From assembly GCF_008638305.1 (NCBI RefSeq), contig NZ_VTPZ01000009.1, forward strand, positions 111,154 through 168,455: a stretch of 57,302 nt of DNA. The letters run 5' to 3'. Below are positions 39,786 through 48,433 of the stretch, in pieces. Both the position numbers and the translations under genes were made by a program. The first letter of the stretch is position 1. The number at the start of each line of letters is the position of its first letter. A model generated the notes under the pieces. The model searched no databases, had not been told where the DNA came from, and worked only from the letters and a program-made list of their open reading frames with translations. The DNA is from Pseudomonas profundi. GTDB lineage: Bacteria; Pseudomonadota; Gammaproteobacteria; Pseudomonadales; Pseudomonadaceae.

Positions 39786-41525
39786 ATGAAGGCTTTCTAC
39801 ACCTATCCCTTGCTGGTCACGGCATTCGGGCTCTGGCTCTCCGGTTGTGCTGCCACAGGCAACTCGCCGCAACCATCGCCTCAGCCTATAGCCCCTGAGG
39901 AAGCGATCTCGCAGCAGCCAGAACCGGAGCCGCCCATAGTATACGGCCAGTTCAGCCAGGACACGCTGTTCGCTCTGCTCAGCGCAGAGATCGCCGGCCA
40001 ACGAAACCGCTTCGACGTCGCGCTGAACAATTACCTGGAGCAAGCTCGAATCACCCGCGACCCCGGCATCATTCAGCGCGCGATGCAGGTGGCGGAGTTT
40101 CTGGGCGCGCAGCAGCCGGCACTGGAAATGGCGCTGCTATGGGTGGAGGTGAAGCCAGAAGATCCTGAAGCGCTGCGCGCCGCGGCCTTACAACAGGCCA
40201 GGGCCGGTGACCATGAACGCGCCATGGCGATGATGGAAAAGGTGCTCGCCCTGCACGGCGAAACGCATTTTGATTTTCTTGCCCTCGCCGCCGCACAGAC
40301 CGACTCCGCAACGCGCCAGGCTGCGCTGGAAAGCCTGCAGCAGTTACAACAGAAAAATCCGCAGAACGCCCAACTGGTGTTTGCCACTGCCCTGTTACTG
40401 CAACAGGAAGATCGTCAAGCCGAAGCCCTGGCGTTGCTCGAAAAGAACCCGGCGGCACATACCGCCTCAGCCCCGGTGATGCTGCACGCACGCCTGCTGG
40501 CCGAACAGGGCGAAACGCAGAAAGCCATTTCCACATTGCAGGATGGCCTGATCAGTTTTCCGGACGACACACGCATGCGCCTGTTGCTCGCTCGACTGTT
40601 GGTAGCGAACGATGACCTGGAAGCGGCCGCAGCCCAGTTTGCCCTGCTTGTAGAGCAGAACCCGAATGATGCTGAGTTGCTGCTGGCACTGGGGCTGGTG
40701 AACCTGGAAAGTGGCGACCCTGGCACAGCTATCGAGTACCTGGAGCGCCTGACCGACATCGCGCCCGGCAACAACACAGGTTTGTACCACCTTGGCCTCG
40801 CCTACCAGGAATCCGGCCGCCAGGAAGATGCCCTGCGCACCTGGCAGAGCATCGATGATGGCAACGAATTTTTAACATCGCGCCTGCAGATCAGCCGTGT
40901 GTTGATCGAGCGTGATAACCCGGACAGGCTGGCCGTTACCCTGGCGGCAGATCGTCTGGCCTATCCCGACCATCAACTGCAGCTGTATCTGATCGAAATC
41001 GAGGCCCTGTTCGACGAGCATCCTCAACGCGCCCTGGACCGTATCAACGAAGCCCTGCAGGAATTCGAGGCACACACCAACCTGCTCTACATGCGCGCCA
41101 TGGCCTCGGAAAAACTCGGCGACCCCGCGGGGCTGGAGAGGGATCTGCGGGCCATTCTTGAGCGCGAGCCGGATAATGCCATGGCACTGAACGCCCTGGG
41201 CTACACCCTGGCCGATCGTAACGAGCGACTCGACGAAGCCCTGGAGCTGATCGAGCGGGCGCACCGCCTCGAACCGGATGATGCCGCCATCGCAGACAGC
41301 CTGGGCTGGGTGCATTACCGGCTCGGCAATCTGGACAAGGCTGAGGAGCTGTTACGTCAGGCATATCGCGAATTTCCCGACCAGGAAGTCGCAGCGCACC
41401 TCGGAGAGGTGCTATGGAAACAAGGCCGCAAGGCCGAAGCCCGCGCAGTCTGGAACGAAGCCGTAGGGAACGAAGCGGAAGGAGAACTGATCCGTTCGAC
41501 CCGAGAACGCCTGGGGGCCCGCTGA
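39786..41525 (+). CDS. Tetratricopeptide repeat lipoprotein
   Basis: The 579-residue product has a lipoprotein signal ending WLSGC (C21), a Pro/Gln/Glu-rich linker to about residue 50, then a run of tetratricopeptide helices (for example ALNALGYTLADRNERLDEALELIERA) to the C-terminus. The family is conserved upstream of lolB in pseudomonads (PA4667 type). It is probably an outer-membrane-anchored periplasmic scaffold; the partner is unknown. Its stop overlaps the lolB start (TGATG), implying coupling with lipoprotein sorting. The frame is open 55 codons before the chosen ATG, but these lack any signal sequence. Confidence 0.9.
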   Translation: MKAFYTYPLLVTAFGLWLSGCAATGNSPQPSPQPIAPEEAISQQPEPEPPIVYGQFSQDTLFALLSAEIAGQRNRFDVALNNYLEQARITRDPGIIQRAMQVAEFLGAQQPALEMALLWVEVKPEDPEALRAAALQQARAGDHERAMAMMEKVLALHGETHFDFLALAAAQTDSATRQAALESLQQLQQKNPQNAQLVFATALLLQQEDRQAEALALLEKNPAAHTASAPVMLHARLLAEQGETQKAISTLQDGLISFPDDTRMRLLLARLLVANDDLEAAAAQFALLVEQNPNDAELLLALGLVNLESGDPGTAIEYLERLTDIAPGNNTGLYHLGLAYQESGRQEDALRTWQSIDDGNEFLTSRLQISRVLIERDNPDRLAVTLAADRLAYPDHQLQLYLIEIEALFDEHPQRALDRINEALQEFEAHTNLLYMRAMASEKLGDPAGLERDLRAILEREPDNAMALNALGYTLADRNERLDEALELIERAHRLEPDDAAIADSLGWVHYRLGNLDKAEELLRQAYREFPDQEVAAHLGEVLWKQGRKAEARAVWNEAVGNEAEGELIRSTRERLGAR

Positions 41526-42145
41526 TGAACCCATTCATACGTGTCGTCACGCTGGTCTGCGTGGCTGTGGCGCTGAGCGGCTGCGGTAATTTACACAAGC
41601 GCGAGACCCTTGAGTTCGGGGGCGACGCTGCCGCTTGGAAAGCCCATCGCCAGTCCGTCGAGCCCATCGTCAGCTGGACGTTGCAGGGTAAACTGGGCAT
41701 GCGCTCGCCCGAGCAATCCGGCAGTGGCACCCTGCTCTGGCTGCAGCAGCGGGAAAGCTATGACATCCGCCTGTCCGGCCCACTCGGACGGGGCGCGACC
41801 CAGATAGTCGGCACGCCTGCAGGCGTGACACTGGAGATTGCCGGGCGCGAACCCATGCACGCGGCCACGGCAGAAGATCTGCTGGAAGAGCAGATTGGCT
41901 GGCGCCTGCCTGTCGAGCATTTACTCTGGTGGGTCCGCGGTCTGCCAGCACCGGATAGCCCTAGCCGACTGCAGCTGGATATTGAGAGCCGGCTGGCTCG
42001 GCTACAACAATCAGGCTGGACCATTGAATACAGCCGCTATCAGGATGTTGATGGAATCGAGTTGCCGCAGCGCATGCAGCTGGCCGGGCACGATATCCTG
42101 CTCACCCTGATTATTACGCAATGGGATTCCGAGCTTTCCGAATGA
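41525..42145 (+). CDS. lolB: Outer-membrane lipoprotein receptor LolB
   Basis: LolB takes lipoproteins from LolA and inserts them in the inner leaflet of the outer membrane. The 206-residue precursor has the lipobox ALSGC (C20) and the LolB core ([22 protein letters not shown], then [13 protein letters not shown]). It starts in the stop codon of the TPR gene and ends overlapping the ispE start by 4 bp, as in other gammaproteobacteria. Confidence 0.95.
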   Translation: MNPFIRVVTLVCVAVALSGCGNLHKRETLEFGGDAAAWKAHRQSVEPIVSWTLQGKLGMRSPEQSGSGTLLWLQQRESYDIRLSGPLGRGATQIVGTPAGVTLEIAGREPMHAATAEDLLEEQIGWRLPVEHLLWWVRGLPAPDSPSRLQLDIESRLARLQQSGWTIEYSRYQDVDGIELPQRMQLAGHDILLTLIITQWDSELSE

Positions 42146-42993
42146 TCACTACACCCCTGAGTCTCCCGGCGCCAGCCAAGCTGAATCTGTTCCTGCACGT
42201 AACAGGTCGCCGGCCAAACGGTTACCACGAGTTGCAGACCCTGTTCCAGTTTCTCGACCATGGCGACACGCTGCACTTCGCTGCGCGGGAAGACCGCGGC
42301 ATAACCCTTCAGCCAGCGCTCCCCGGCGTACCCGTCGAAGACAACCTGGTTGTCAGAGCGGCCCGACTGCTGCAACAGACCAGCGGCTGCACCCATGGCG
42401 CCGACATTCGCCTGGACAAGCTTCTGCCCATGGGCGGCGGCATCGGCGGCGGCAGCTCCGACGCCGCCACAACACTGCTGGGCCTGAATCATTTATGGGA
42501 GACAGGCTTGAACCTCGAGCAGCTTGCTGAGCTAGGCTTGCAGTTGGGCGCCGACGTACCGGTGTTTGTACGCGGCCAGGCAGCCTGGGCCGAAGGAATC
42601 GGCGAGGAACTGACTCCGGTCGACCTGGAGGAGCCCTGGTATCTGGTAATGGTCCCGCCCTGCCAGGTCAGTACCGCAGAAATTTTTTCGGATCAGAGGT
42701 TGACGCGTGATACGCCGCCCATTACATTAGCGGCCTTCCGGAGGCATGGAGGTCGAAACGACCTGCAGCCTGTTGTTGAAGCGCGTTATCCTGAAATACG
42801 TAACGCGTTGATCTTGCTAAACAATTATTGTGAAGCTAAGATGACCGGATCTGGCAGTTGCTTATTTGGGGCCTTCCCAAATAGACGTGAAGCTGATAAA
42901 GTTCGCGCCCGGTTGCCAGCCACACTGCAAACCTTTGTTGCAAAGGGATGTAACAGATCACCGTTACACCAGTTGCTCTACAAAGCGGCGTAA
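42142..42993 (+). CDS. ispE: 4-diphosphocytidyl-2-C-methyl-D-erythritol kinase
   Basis: IspE is the fourth enzyme of the MEP isoprenoid pathway and phosphorylates CDP-methylerythritol. The 283-residue product has the N-terminal [12 protein letters not shown], the GHMP kinase ATP loop [15 protein letters not shown] and the C-terminal [10 protein letters not shown]. The start overlaps the lolB stop as ATGA. The gene directly precedes tRNA-Gln and prs. Confidence 0.97.
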   Translation: MITTPLSLPAPAKLNLFLHVTGRRPNGYHELQTLFQFLDHGDTLHFAAREDRGITLQPALPGVPVEDNLVVRAARLLQQTSGCTHGADIRLDKLLPMGGGIGGGSSDAATTLLGLNHLWETGLNLEQLAELGLQLGADVPVFVRGQAAWAEGIGEELTPVDLEEPWYLVMVPPCQVSTAEIFSDQRLTRDTPPITLAAFRRHGGRNDLQPVVEARYPEIRNALILLNNYCEAKMTGSGSCLFGAFPNRREADKVRARLPATLQTFVAKGCNRSPLHQLLYKAA

Positions 42994-42996
42994 GAA

Positions 42997-43015
42997 GGAT
43001 GCAACCTTTGCATCC
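42997..43015. other. Small hairpin between ispE and tRNA-Gln
   Basis: GGATGCAA and TTGCATCC form a perfect 8-bp stem around three bases, 3 bp after the ispE stop and 11 bp before the tRNA. It could guide 5' processing of the tRNA from a joint transcript. Confidence 0.45.
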
Positions 43016-43025
43016 GGACAGTTAC

Positions 43026-43100
43026 AGGGGCGTAGCCAAGCGGTAAGGCAGCAGGTTTTGATCCTGCCATGCGTTGGTTCGAATCCAGCCGCCCCTGCCA
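43026..43100 (+). tRNA. tRNA-Gln (anticodon TTG)
   Basis: The 75-base gene folds as a cloverleaf: acceptor AGGGGCG/CGCCCCT, anticodon stem GCAGG/CCTGC with loop TTTTGAT reading TTG, the GGTTCGAATCC T-arm and an encoded CCA. It decodes CAA. It lies between ispE and prs, as in other pseudomonads, and has no clear promoter of its own, so it may be cut from the ispE transcript. Confidence 0.97.
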
Positions 43101-43214
43101 TTTTCCCGGCAGCAATCATTACATCTTGAGTCGATCTCACCGACCAGGCACCCTAGCCCGTTGTCGGCATGCCGGCTCATTCGCAACGACCACTACCCAG
43201 AAAGGTATTGCAGC

Positions 43215-44156
43215 GTGTCCAAGATGATGGTTTTCACGGGGAACGCCAACCCCGATCTGGCACGACGCGTCGTGCGTCAATTGCATATCCCCCTTGGTGA
43301 TGCATCCGTCAGCCGCTTCAGCGATGGCGAAGTCAGTGTTGAACTCAACGAAAACGTGCGCGGCAAGGATGTCTTCATAATCCAGCCGACTTGCGCACCG
43401 ACCAATGACAATCTGATGGAACTGGTGGTCATGGCTGATGCCCTGCGCCGCTCCTCCGCCTCACGTATTACTGCAGTCATCCCCTACTTTGGTTACGCCC
43501 GTCAGGATCGCCGTCCGCGCTCCGCTCGCGTGCCCATCAGCGCCAAGGTAGTGGCCGACATGCTCGACGTGGTGGGCGTTAACCGCGTTCTGACCGTTGA
43601 TCTGCATGCCGACCAGATTCAGGGTTTCTTCGACATTCCGGTGGATAACATCTACGGTTCCCCGGTGCTGATCGACGACATCCAGGATCAGCGGATGGAC
43701 AACCTGCTGATCGTTTCTCCGGACATTGGCGGCGTGGTCCGGGCCCGGGCGGTTGCGAAATCCCTCGGCGTGGACCTGGCGATTATCGACAAGCGTCGCC
43801 CCAAAGCCAATCAGTCCGAGGTCATGCATATCATCGGTGATGTGGAAAACCGCAACTGCATCCTGGTTGACGACATGGTCGATACCGCTGGCACCTTGTG
43901 CCATGCAGCCAAAGCCTTGAAGGACTTTGGCGCTACCCGTGTATCGGCTTATTGCACCCACCCGATCCTGTCGGGCAAGGCGATCGAAAACATCAACGGG
44001 TCCATGCTCGACGAACTCGTCGTGACCAATACCATCCCGCTGTCCGCCGCCGCAGAAAGCTGCGATCGCATCCGCCAGCTGGACATGGCACCGATTATTG
44101 CCGAAGCGATGCGTCGCATCAGCAACGAAGAATCCATCAGCGCAATGTTTCGTTAA
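43215..44156 (+). CDS. prs: Ribose-phosphate pyrophosphokinase
   Basis: Prs makes PRPP from ribose-5-phosphate and ATP, the precursor for nucleotides, histidine and tryptophan, and for the Hpt and Upp reactions encoded elsewhere in this window. The 313-residue product has the ATP-binding FGYARQDRR region, the catalytic [11 protein letters not shown] and the PRPP loop [12 protein letters not shown]. It starts with GTG at 43215 ([15 protein letters not shown]), which gives the usual 313 residues; an AAAGG lies upstream. A longer frame runs back through the tRNA and is rejected. Confidence 0.97.
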   Translation: MSKMMVFTGNANPDLARRVVRQLHIPLGDASVSRFSDGEVSVELNENVRGKDVFIIQPTCAPTNDNLMELVVMADALRRSSASRITAVIPYFGYARQDRRPRSARVPISAKVVADMLDVVGVNRVLTVDLHADQIQGFFDIPVDNIYGSPVLIDDIQDQRMDNLLIVSPDIGGVVRARAVAKSLGVDLAIIDKRRPKANQSEVMHIIGDVENRNCILVDDMVDTAGTLCHAAKALKDFGATRVSAYCTHPILSGKAIENINGSMLDELVVTNTIPLSAAAESCDRIRQLDMAPIIAEAMRRISNEESISAMFR

Positions 44157-44179
44157 GGAACAGGTACTGATACACACAG

Positions 44180-44202
44180 CCCGGCCACTTCGGCCGGGTT
44201 TT
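44180..44202 (+). terminator. Intrinsic terminator after prs
   Basis: CCCGGCC and GGCCGGG form a 7-bp stem around ACTTC and are followed by TTTT. It lies 24 bp after prs and 59 bp before rplY, so it could partly separate the two genes. Confidence 0.85.
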
Positions 44203-44260
44203 CATCATTCATCCGACGCGTTGGTCGCAAATGCCCGGATGCTTAGCAAGGAGACTACAT

Positions 44261-44893
44261 ATGGTCGACTTCACACTGAATGCGAAAGAGCGTAACGACC
44301 TGGGGAAAGGTGCGAGCCGCCGCCTGCGTCGTATCGCTGATCTGGTACCTGCCATTGTTTACGGTGGCAACAAGGAACCGCAAAGTATCTCGCTGGAAAC
44401 ACGCCAGCTGAACAAGGCGCTCGAAAACGAAGCCTTCTACTCGCACATCATCTCGCTTGATGTTGATGGCAAGAAGCAGGACGTTCTGCTCAAGGCACTG
44501 CAACGCCATCCTTCCAAGCCGCGCATCATGCACGTCGATCTTCTGCGTGTTGTAGCCGGTCACAAGGTTAACGTTCAGGTTCCGCTGCACTTCCTCAACG
44601 AAGACACCTGCCACGGCGTCAAACAGGAAGGCGGCATGATTTTCCGCAACCTGCCTGAAATCGAAATCACCTGCCTGCCGAAGGATCTGCCAGAAGCGAT
44701 CGATGTTGATCTGGCCAATCTCAAGCTGGGCGAAGTGATTCACCTGTCCGATCTGAAGCTGCCAAAAGGCGTAACCATCCCCAGCCTGGCGCTGGGTGCT
44801 GATCACGACCTGCCGGTTGTAAATGTCATGGCTCCGCGCGTTGCCGCTGAAGATGACCAGGCTACTGGAGAAGGCGAAGAGTCAGCGGAATAA
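44261..44893 (+). CDS. rplY: 50S ribosomal protein L25 (CTC form)
   Basis: L25 binds 5S rRNA. The 210-residue product is the long general-stress (CTC) form: an N-terminal L25 domain (about residues 1-92, with [10 protein letters not shown] and VPAIVYGG) plus a C-terminal TL5-type beta domain ending in an acidic tail. AAGGAG precedes the ATG at a good spacing. It is followed by pth and ychF. Confidence 0.96.
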   Translation: MVDFTLNAKERNDLGKGASRRLRRIADLVPAIVYGGNKEPQSISLETRQLNKALENEAFYSHIISLDVDGKKQDVLLKALQRHPSKPRIMHVDLLRVVAGHKVNVQVPLHFLNEDTCHGVKQEGGMIFRNLPEIEITCLPKDLPEAIDVDLANLKLGEVIHLSDLKLPKGVTIPSLALGADHDLPVVNVMAPRVAAEDDQATGEGEESAE

Positions 44894-44924
44894 TCGCTGC
44901 TGAGTCTTCTGGAGGGCGCCCGTT

Positions 44925-45512
44925 GTGACGCAGGGAATCAAGTTGATGGTCGGTCTGGGAAACCCTGGACCTGAATATGAACTGACCCGCCACAACGCCG
45001 GCGCCCTTTTTATTGAGCGTCTCGCGGACCGGCATAACGTAGCGCTGCGCCACGAGAGCAAGTTCTTCGGCCTGACCGGCCGCCTCACCCTTTCCGGTCA
45101 GGATGTTCGTCTGTTGATTCCCACCACCTTCATGAACCGCAGTGGCCAGGCTATTGCCGCACTGGCCGGCTTCTATCGCATCGCTCCGGAAGAGATCCTG
45201 GTCGCTCATGATGAGCTGGACCTGCCCCCCGGCGTGGTTAAATGCAAACAGGGTGGCGGTCACGGCGGACACAACGGGCTACGCGACATTATCGCCAGCC
45301 TGGGCAACCAGAATACCTTCCACCGCCTGCGCCTGGGGATCGGACATCCTGGTCACAGTTCTCAGGTTACGGGATTCGTACTGCGCCGCGCGCCCCGCGC
45401 CGAGCAGGATCTGCTCGACGCCTGCATCGACGAAGCCGTACGTGAACTCCCCGGCATGCTAGCCGGTGACTGGACGGCGGTCATTCGCCGCCTCCACAGT
45501 TTCAAAGCCTGA
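44925..45512 (+). CDS. pth: Peptidyl-tRNA hydrolase
   Basis: Pth frees tRNAs from drop-off peptidyl-tRNAs. The 195-residue product has the substrate-site N13 (GLGNPG), the catalytic H23 (TRHNAG) and D96 ([10 protein letters not shown]), matching E. coli H20 and D93. The start is GTG at 44925 with GGAGGG eight bases upstream. It precedes ychF by 38 bp, a conserved pair. Confidence 0.97.
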   Translation: MTQGIKLMVGLGNPGPEYELTRHNAGALFIERLADRHNVALRHESKFFGLTGRLTLSGQDVRLLIPTTFMNRSGQAIAALAGFYRIAPEEILVAHDELDLPPGVVKCKQGGGHGGHNGLRDIIASLGNQNTFHRLRLGIGHPGHSSQVTGFVLRRAPRAEQDLLDACIDEAVRELPGMLAGDWTAVIRRLHSFKA

Positions 45513-45550
45513 ATCATTTATCCGCCGCGAACGCGGCAGAGGACACCAGT

Positions 45551-46651
45551 ATGGGTTTCAATTGCGGTATTGTCGGCTTGCCTAACGTAGGCAAATCCAC
45601 CCTGTTCAATGCCTTGACCAAAGCCGGCATCGGCGCTGAAAACTTTCCCTTCTGCACCATCGAGCCGAACAGCGGCATCGTGCCCATGCCCGATCCGCGT
45701 CTGGACGCCCTGGCGGCCATCGTCAAGCCGCAAAAGGTTCTCGCTACCACCATGGAGTTCGTTGACATCGCCGGCCTGGTGGAGGGCGCGTCGAAGGGCG
45801 AAGGCCTGGGTAACCAGTTCCTGGCCAACATTCGCGAGACCGATGCCATTGCCCATGTGGTGCGCTGCTTTGAAGACGAGAATGTTATCCACGTTTCCAA
45901 TACAGTCGACCCCAAGCGAGACATCGAAATCATCGATCTGGAGTTGATCTTTGCCGACCTCGACAGCTGCGAGAAGCAACTTCAGCGCGTCACCCGCAAC
46001 GCCAAAGGCGGTGACAAGGAAGCCGTGGCACTGAAGGCCCTGATCGAAAAGCTGATCCCGCACTTCTCCGAAGGCAAACCTGCGCGCTCGCTGCTGAAAG
46101 ATCTGGCCGATGACGAAAAGAAACTGATCAAAAGTCTCCACCTGCTCACCAGCAAACCCGTCATGTACATTGCCAACGTCGCCGAAGACGGCTTCGAGGA
46201 CAACCCCCTCCTCGATGTTGTACGCAGCATCGCCGAAGCGGAAGGCGCTCTGGTCGTACCGGTTTGCAACAAGATCGAAGCAGAGATCGCTGAACTCGAT
46301 GATGGCGAAGAGAAGGACATGTTTCTCGAAGCGATCGGCATGGAAGAGCCCGGGTTGAATCGCGTGATCCGTGCCGGCTATGAATTGCTGAATTTGCAGA
46401 CGTACTTCACCGCAGGCGTCAAGGAAGTGCGTGCCTGGACCGTAAAGGTGGGAGCCACCGCACCCCAGGCTGCCGCAGTCATTCATACGGATTTCGAAAA
46501 AGGCTTCATCCGCGCCGAAGTTATCGCGTATGACGACTTCATCAAGTACAACGGCGAGAACAGTGCCAAGGAAGCAGGCAAGTGGCGCCTGGAGGGCAAG
46601 GAATACATCGTCAAGGATGGCGACGTCATGCACTTTCGCTTCAACGTTTAA
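45551..46651 (+). CDS. ychF: Redox-regulated ATPase YchF (OLA1 type)
   Basis: YchF is a P-loop protein of the Obg group that prefers ATP, binds ribosomes and down-regulates oxidative stress responses. The 366-residue product has the Walker [15 protein letters not shown] near the N-terminus, a central coiled-coil region and the C-terminal TGS domain ([15 protein letters not shown] onward). Length matches the family (363 in E. coli). A strong terminator follows. Confidence 0.97.
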   Translation: MGFNCGIVGLPNVGKSTLFNALTKAGIGAENFPFCTIEPNSGIVPMPDPRLDALAAIVKPQKVLATTMEFVDIAGLVEGASKGEGLGNQFLANIRETDAIAHVVRCFEDENVIHVSNTVDPKRDIEIIDLELIFADLDSCEKQLQRVTRNAKGGDKEAVALKALIEKLIPHFSEGKPARSLLKDLADDEKKLIKSLHLLTSKPVMYIANVAEDGFEDNPLLDVVRSIAEAEGALVVPVCNKIEAEIAELDDGEEKDMFLEAIGMEEPGLNRVIRAGYELLNLQTYFTAGVKEVRAWTVKVGATAPQAAAVIHTDFEKGFIRAEVIAYDDFIKYNGENSAKEAGKWRLEGKEYIVKDGDVMHFRFNV

Positions 46652-46667
46652 GCAAGAGCCTCTATGC

Positions 46668-46692
46668 AAAGCCGCCTCCGGGCGGCTTTTTT
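46668..46692 (+). terminator. Intrinsic terminator after ychF
   Basis: AAAGCCGCC and GGCGGCTTT form a 9-bp stem around TCCG with a run of Ts, 16 bp after the ychF stop. It closes the operon that starts at the TPR lipoprotein or at an internal promoter. Confidence 0.95.
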
Positions 46693-46832
46693 ATGCCTGC
46701 GGCAAACACCTCTGGCTGCCCCGACTTCCCGGATCCACCCGCAGCGTCCGCGGCACAAAGAAGGAACTAATCGGCGGCATGGCCGCCAGAACTCATGCTG
46801 CCTTTGCTTAAGTATCCAGGGGAATCCAACGC

Positions 46833-47930
46833 ATGAATTGGGACGCTTTTTGGAATAACGAACTTCTGTTCAATCTGGTCGTTCTGCTTTCCGTCACCAC
46901 TGTCAGTTACCTTATTCTTTCCGCTGCGCTGCGGATTATCAGTAGCCGTCTCGATTCCCTGTCCAAGCGGAAACGTGCCAAGAGCTATTTCTTTGCTGCG
47001 CAGCTGTTACGCAACACCAGCCGCCTGCTGGTGCTCGCCTTTTCCCTACTGATCGGCTTGAAAGTGGTCGAGCTTTCCCCGCGCTGGGAAGATGCCATGT
47101 CCCACGGGTGGTTTATTGCCCTCGCCTTTCAGGTGGCGCTCTGGCTGGACATGGCAGTACGTCTCTGGACAGAAAGCCTGACCCGGGATGGCAAGGCACG
47201 CAACCCGGTAACCACCACGATCATCGGGATCATGATACGCATCGTCGTATGGACAATGATGCTGCTATCGATTCTGGCCAATCTCGGCGTCGACATCACG
47301 GCGATGGTTGCCAGTCTCGGGGTGGGGGGCATCGCTATCGCGCTCGCCGTGCAAACGTTGCTGAGCGATGTTTTTGCTTCCCTGTCGATCGGTATCGACA
47401 AACCCTTCGAGATCGGTGACTTCGTGGTATTCGGCGAGGTGGCAGGCAATATCGAGCACATCGGCCTGAAGACCACCCGCATTCGCAGCCTCAGCGGTGA
47501 GCAGATCGTTTGTGCCAATGCCGACCTTCTCTCGCAGACGCTGCATAACTACAAGCGCATGCAGACGCGCCGCATCGTGTTCCGTTTCGGGATCAGCTAT
47601 CGCACCTCAGCCAGGGACGTCAGGGAAGTCGGCCAGATGGTGCGCCGCGTCATTACAGAGGTCGACAAAACCAAGTTCGACCGGGCGCATTTTTTCGCCT
47701 TCGACGACAGCCAGCTCACCTTCGAAGTGGTTCATATCGTCCAGACCGCCGATTACAACGAGTACATGGACATTCAGCAGGAGATCAATCTCGGCATCAT
47801 GCAGGGCCTGGAATCCATGAACGTAGAGTTTGCTTTCCCGACGCGCAGCGTGGAGTTCATTGGCGGCAGCTTGCCCGATATCAACCTCCAGACTCCCCCA
47901 CAGCAAACTGCAACCGAAGCTTCTGGTTAA
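46833..47930 (+). CDS. Mechanosensitive ion channel, MscS family
   Basis: The 365-residue protein has four to five membrane segments; the last is the MscS pore helix (GVGGIAIALAVQTLLSDVFASL) followed by GIDKPFEIGDFV and the beta and alpha/beta cytosolic domains. Members open under turgor during osmotic downshock. The N-terminus has more membrane segments than E. coli MscS (three), closer to a YnaI-like layout. GGGGAA precedes the ATG. It is flanked by the ychF terminator and tRNA-Met and is probably monocistronic. Confidence 0.93.
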   Translation: MNWDAFWNNELLFNLVVLLSVTTVSYLILSAALRIISSRLDSLSKRKRAKSYFFAAQLLRNTSRLLVLAFSLLIGLKVVELSPRWEDAMSHGWFIALAFQVALWLDMAVRLWTESLTRDGKARNPVTTTIIGIMIRIVVWTMMLLSILANLGVDITAMVASLGVGGIAIALAVQTLLSDVFASLSIGIDKPFEIGDFVVFGEVAGNIEHIGLKTTRIRSLSGEQIVCANADLLSQTLHNYKRMQTRRIVFRFGISYRTSARDVREVGQMVRRVITEVDKTKFDRAHFFAFDDSQLTFEVVHIVQTADYNEYMDIQQEINLGIMQGLESMNVEFAFPTRSVEFIGGSLPDINLQTPPQQTATEASG

Positions 47931-47959
47931 CATTGCTCTATTGACTGCAACCTGGCCGG

Positions 47960-47980
47960 CCGGAAGATCAACAATTCCGG
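47960..47980. other. Hairpin after the MscS gene
   Basis: CCGGAA and TTCCGG pair across nine bases, flanked by further GGCC-rich partial complementarity. It may be a transcript end for the MscS gene, but a U-tract is missing. Confidence 0.4.
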
Positions 47981-48032
47981 TTGTGGCCGGGCTAAGCGGT
48001 TGAAAATTTAAGGAAACGACGCGCGCTGACTA

Positions 48033-48061
48033 TTGACAATAATTACCCAGATGGGAATAAT
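48033..48061 (+). promoter_or_regulatory. Promoter of tRNA-Met
   Basis: A perfect -35 TTGACA (48033-48038), 17-bp spacer and -10 AATAAT (48056-48061) are followed by a GC-rich discriminator (GCGCGCC), the usual build of stringently controlled stable-RNA promoters. The tRNA starts 14 bp after the -10. Confidence 0.88.
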
Positions 48062-48074
48062 GCGCGCCTCGGAT

Positions 48075-48151
48075 GGCTACATAGCTCAGTTGGTTAGAGC
48101 ACAGCATTCATAATGCTGGGGTCCCTGGTTCAAGTCCAGGTGTAGCCACCA
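48075..48151 (+). tRNA. tRNA-Met, elongator (anticodon CAT)
   Basis: The 77-base gene has acceptor GGCTACA/TGTAGCC, anticodon stem CAGCA/TGCTG with loop TTCATAA reading CAT, the GGTTCAAGTCC T-arm and an encoded CCA. The fully paired 1-72 end and overall likeness to E. coli metT/metU mark it as the elongator, not the initiator. A lysidine-modified tRNA-Ile is a lesser possibility. Confidence 0.95.
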
Positions 48152-48159
48152 ACCGTTTC

Positions 48160-48189
48160 AAGGGCTTAGCTTCGGCTAGGCCCTTTTTT
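48160..48189 (+). terminator. Intrinsic terminator after tRNA-Met
   Basis: AAGGGCTTAGC and GCTAGGCCCTT form an 11-bp stem (one G-U pair) around TTCG, followed by a T-run. It lies 9 bp after the CCA end. Confidence 0.95.
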
Positions 48190-48343
48190 ATTGCGTTGAC
48201 CGATCTTCTTTCTCCGAAGCCTTTTCAAGCCTGACATCCAATTCTCCCGCGCGATACGCACCGCACTCGTCATAGACCCACTGCGATCACCAAGGCGCGC
48301 TCATATCACTTTGCCCAGAAGCACACTTCTCATTCGTCCGATA

Positions 48344-48363
48344 CCGGTTGCACCCGGTTGCAC
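48344..48363. promoter_or_regulatory. Probable PutA operator, tandem GTTGCA
   Basis: CCGGTTGCAC occurs twice head to tail, giving two GTTGCA hexamers exactly 10 bp apart, about 70 bp before putA. GTTGCA is the published core site of the ribbon-helix-helix domain of E. coli PutA, and this PutA carries such a domain. One-turn spacing puts both sites on one DNA face. Autorepression by PutA is therefore likely. Confidence 0.65.
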
Positions 48364-48433
48364 CTTTAGCTTAATTTGCGTTTTTGACCAATACTGACTG
48401 CTTGCCTGGAGTCGGTTAACGGAGCACAAGCGC

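Noticed and set aside
43074..43214. Extension of prs upstream through the tRNA-Gln gene
   Set aside because: The GTG at 43215 gives the exact family length; the extension overlaps a functional tRNA.
45518..46669. A 383-codon frame antisense to ychF
   Set aside because: Complete overlap with a highly conserved gene; low-complexity, His/Gly-rich shadow translation.
48075..48151. Integration site use of tRNA-Met
   Set aside because: The tRNA is followed at once by its terminator and putA; no integrase or direct repeat of its 3' end lies in the window.
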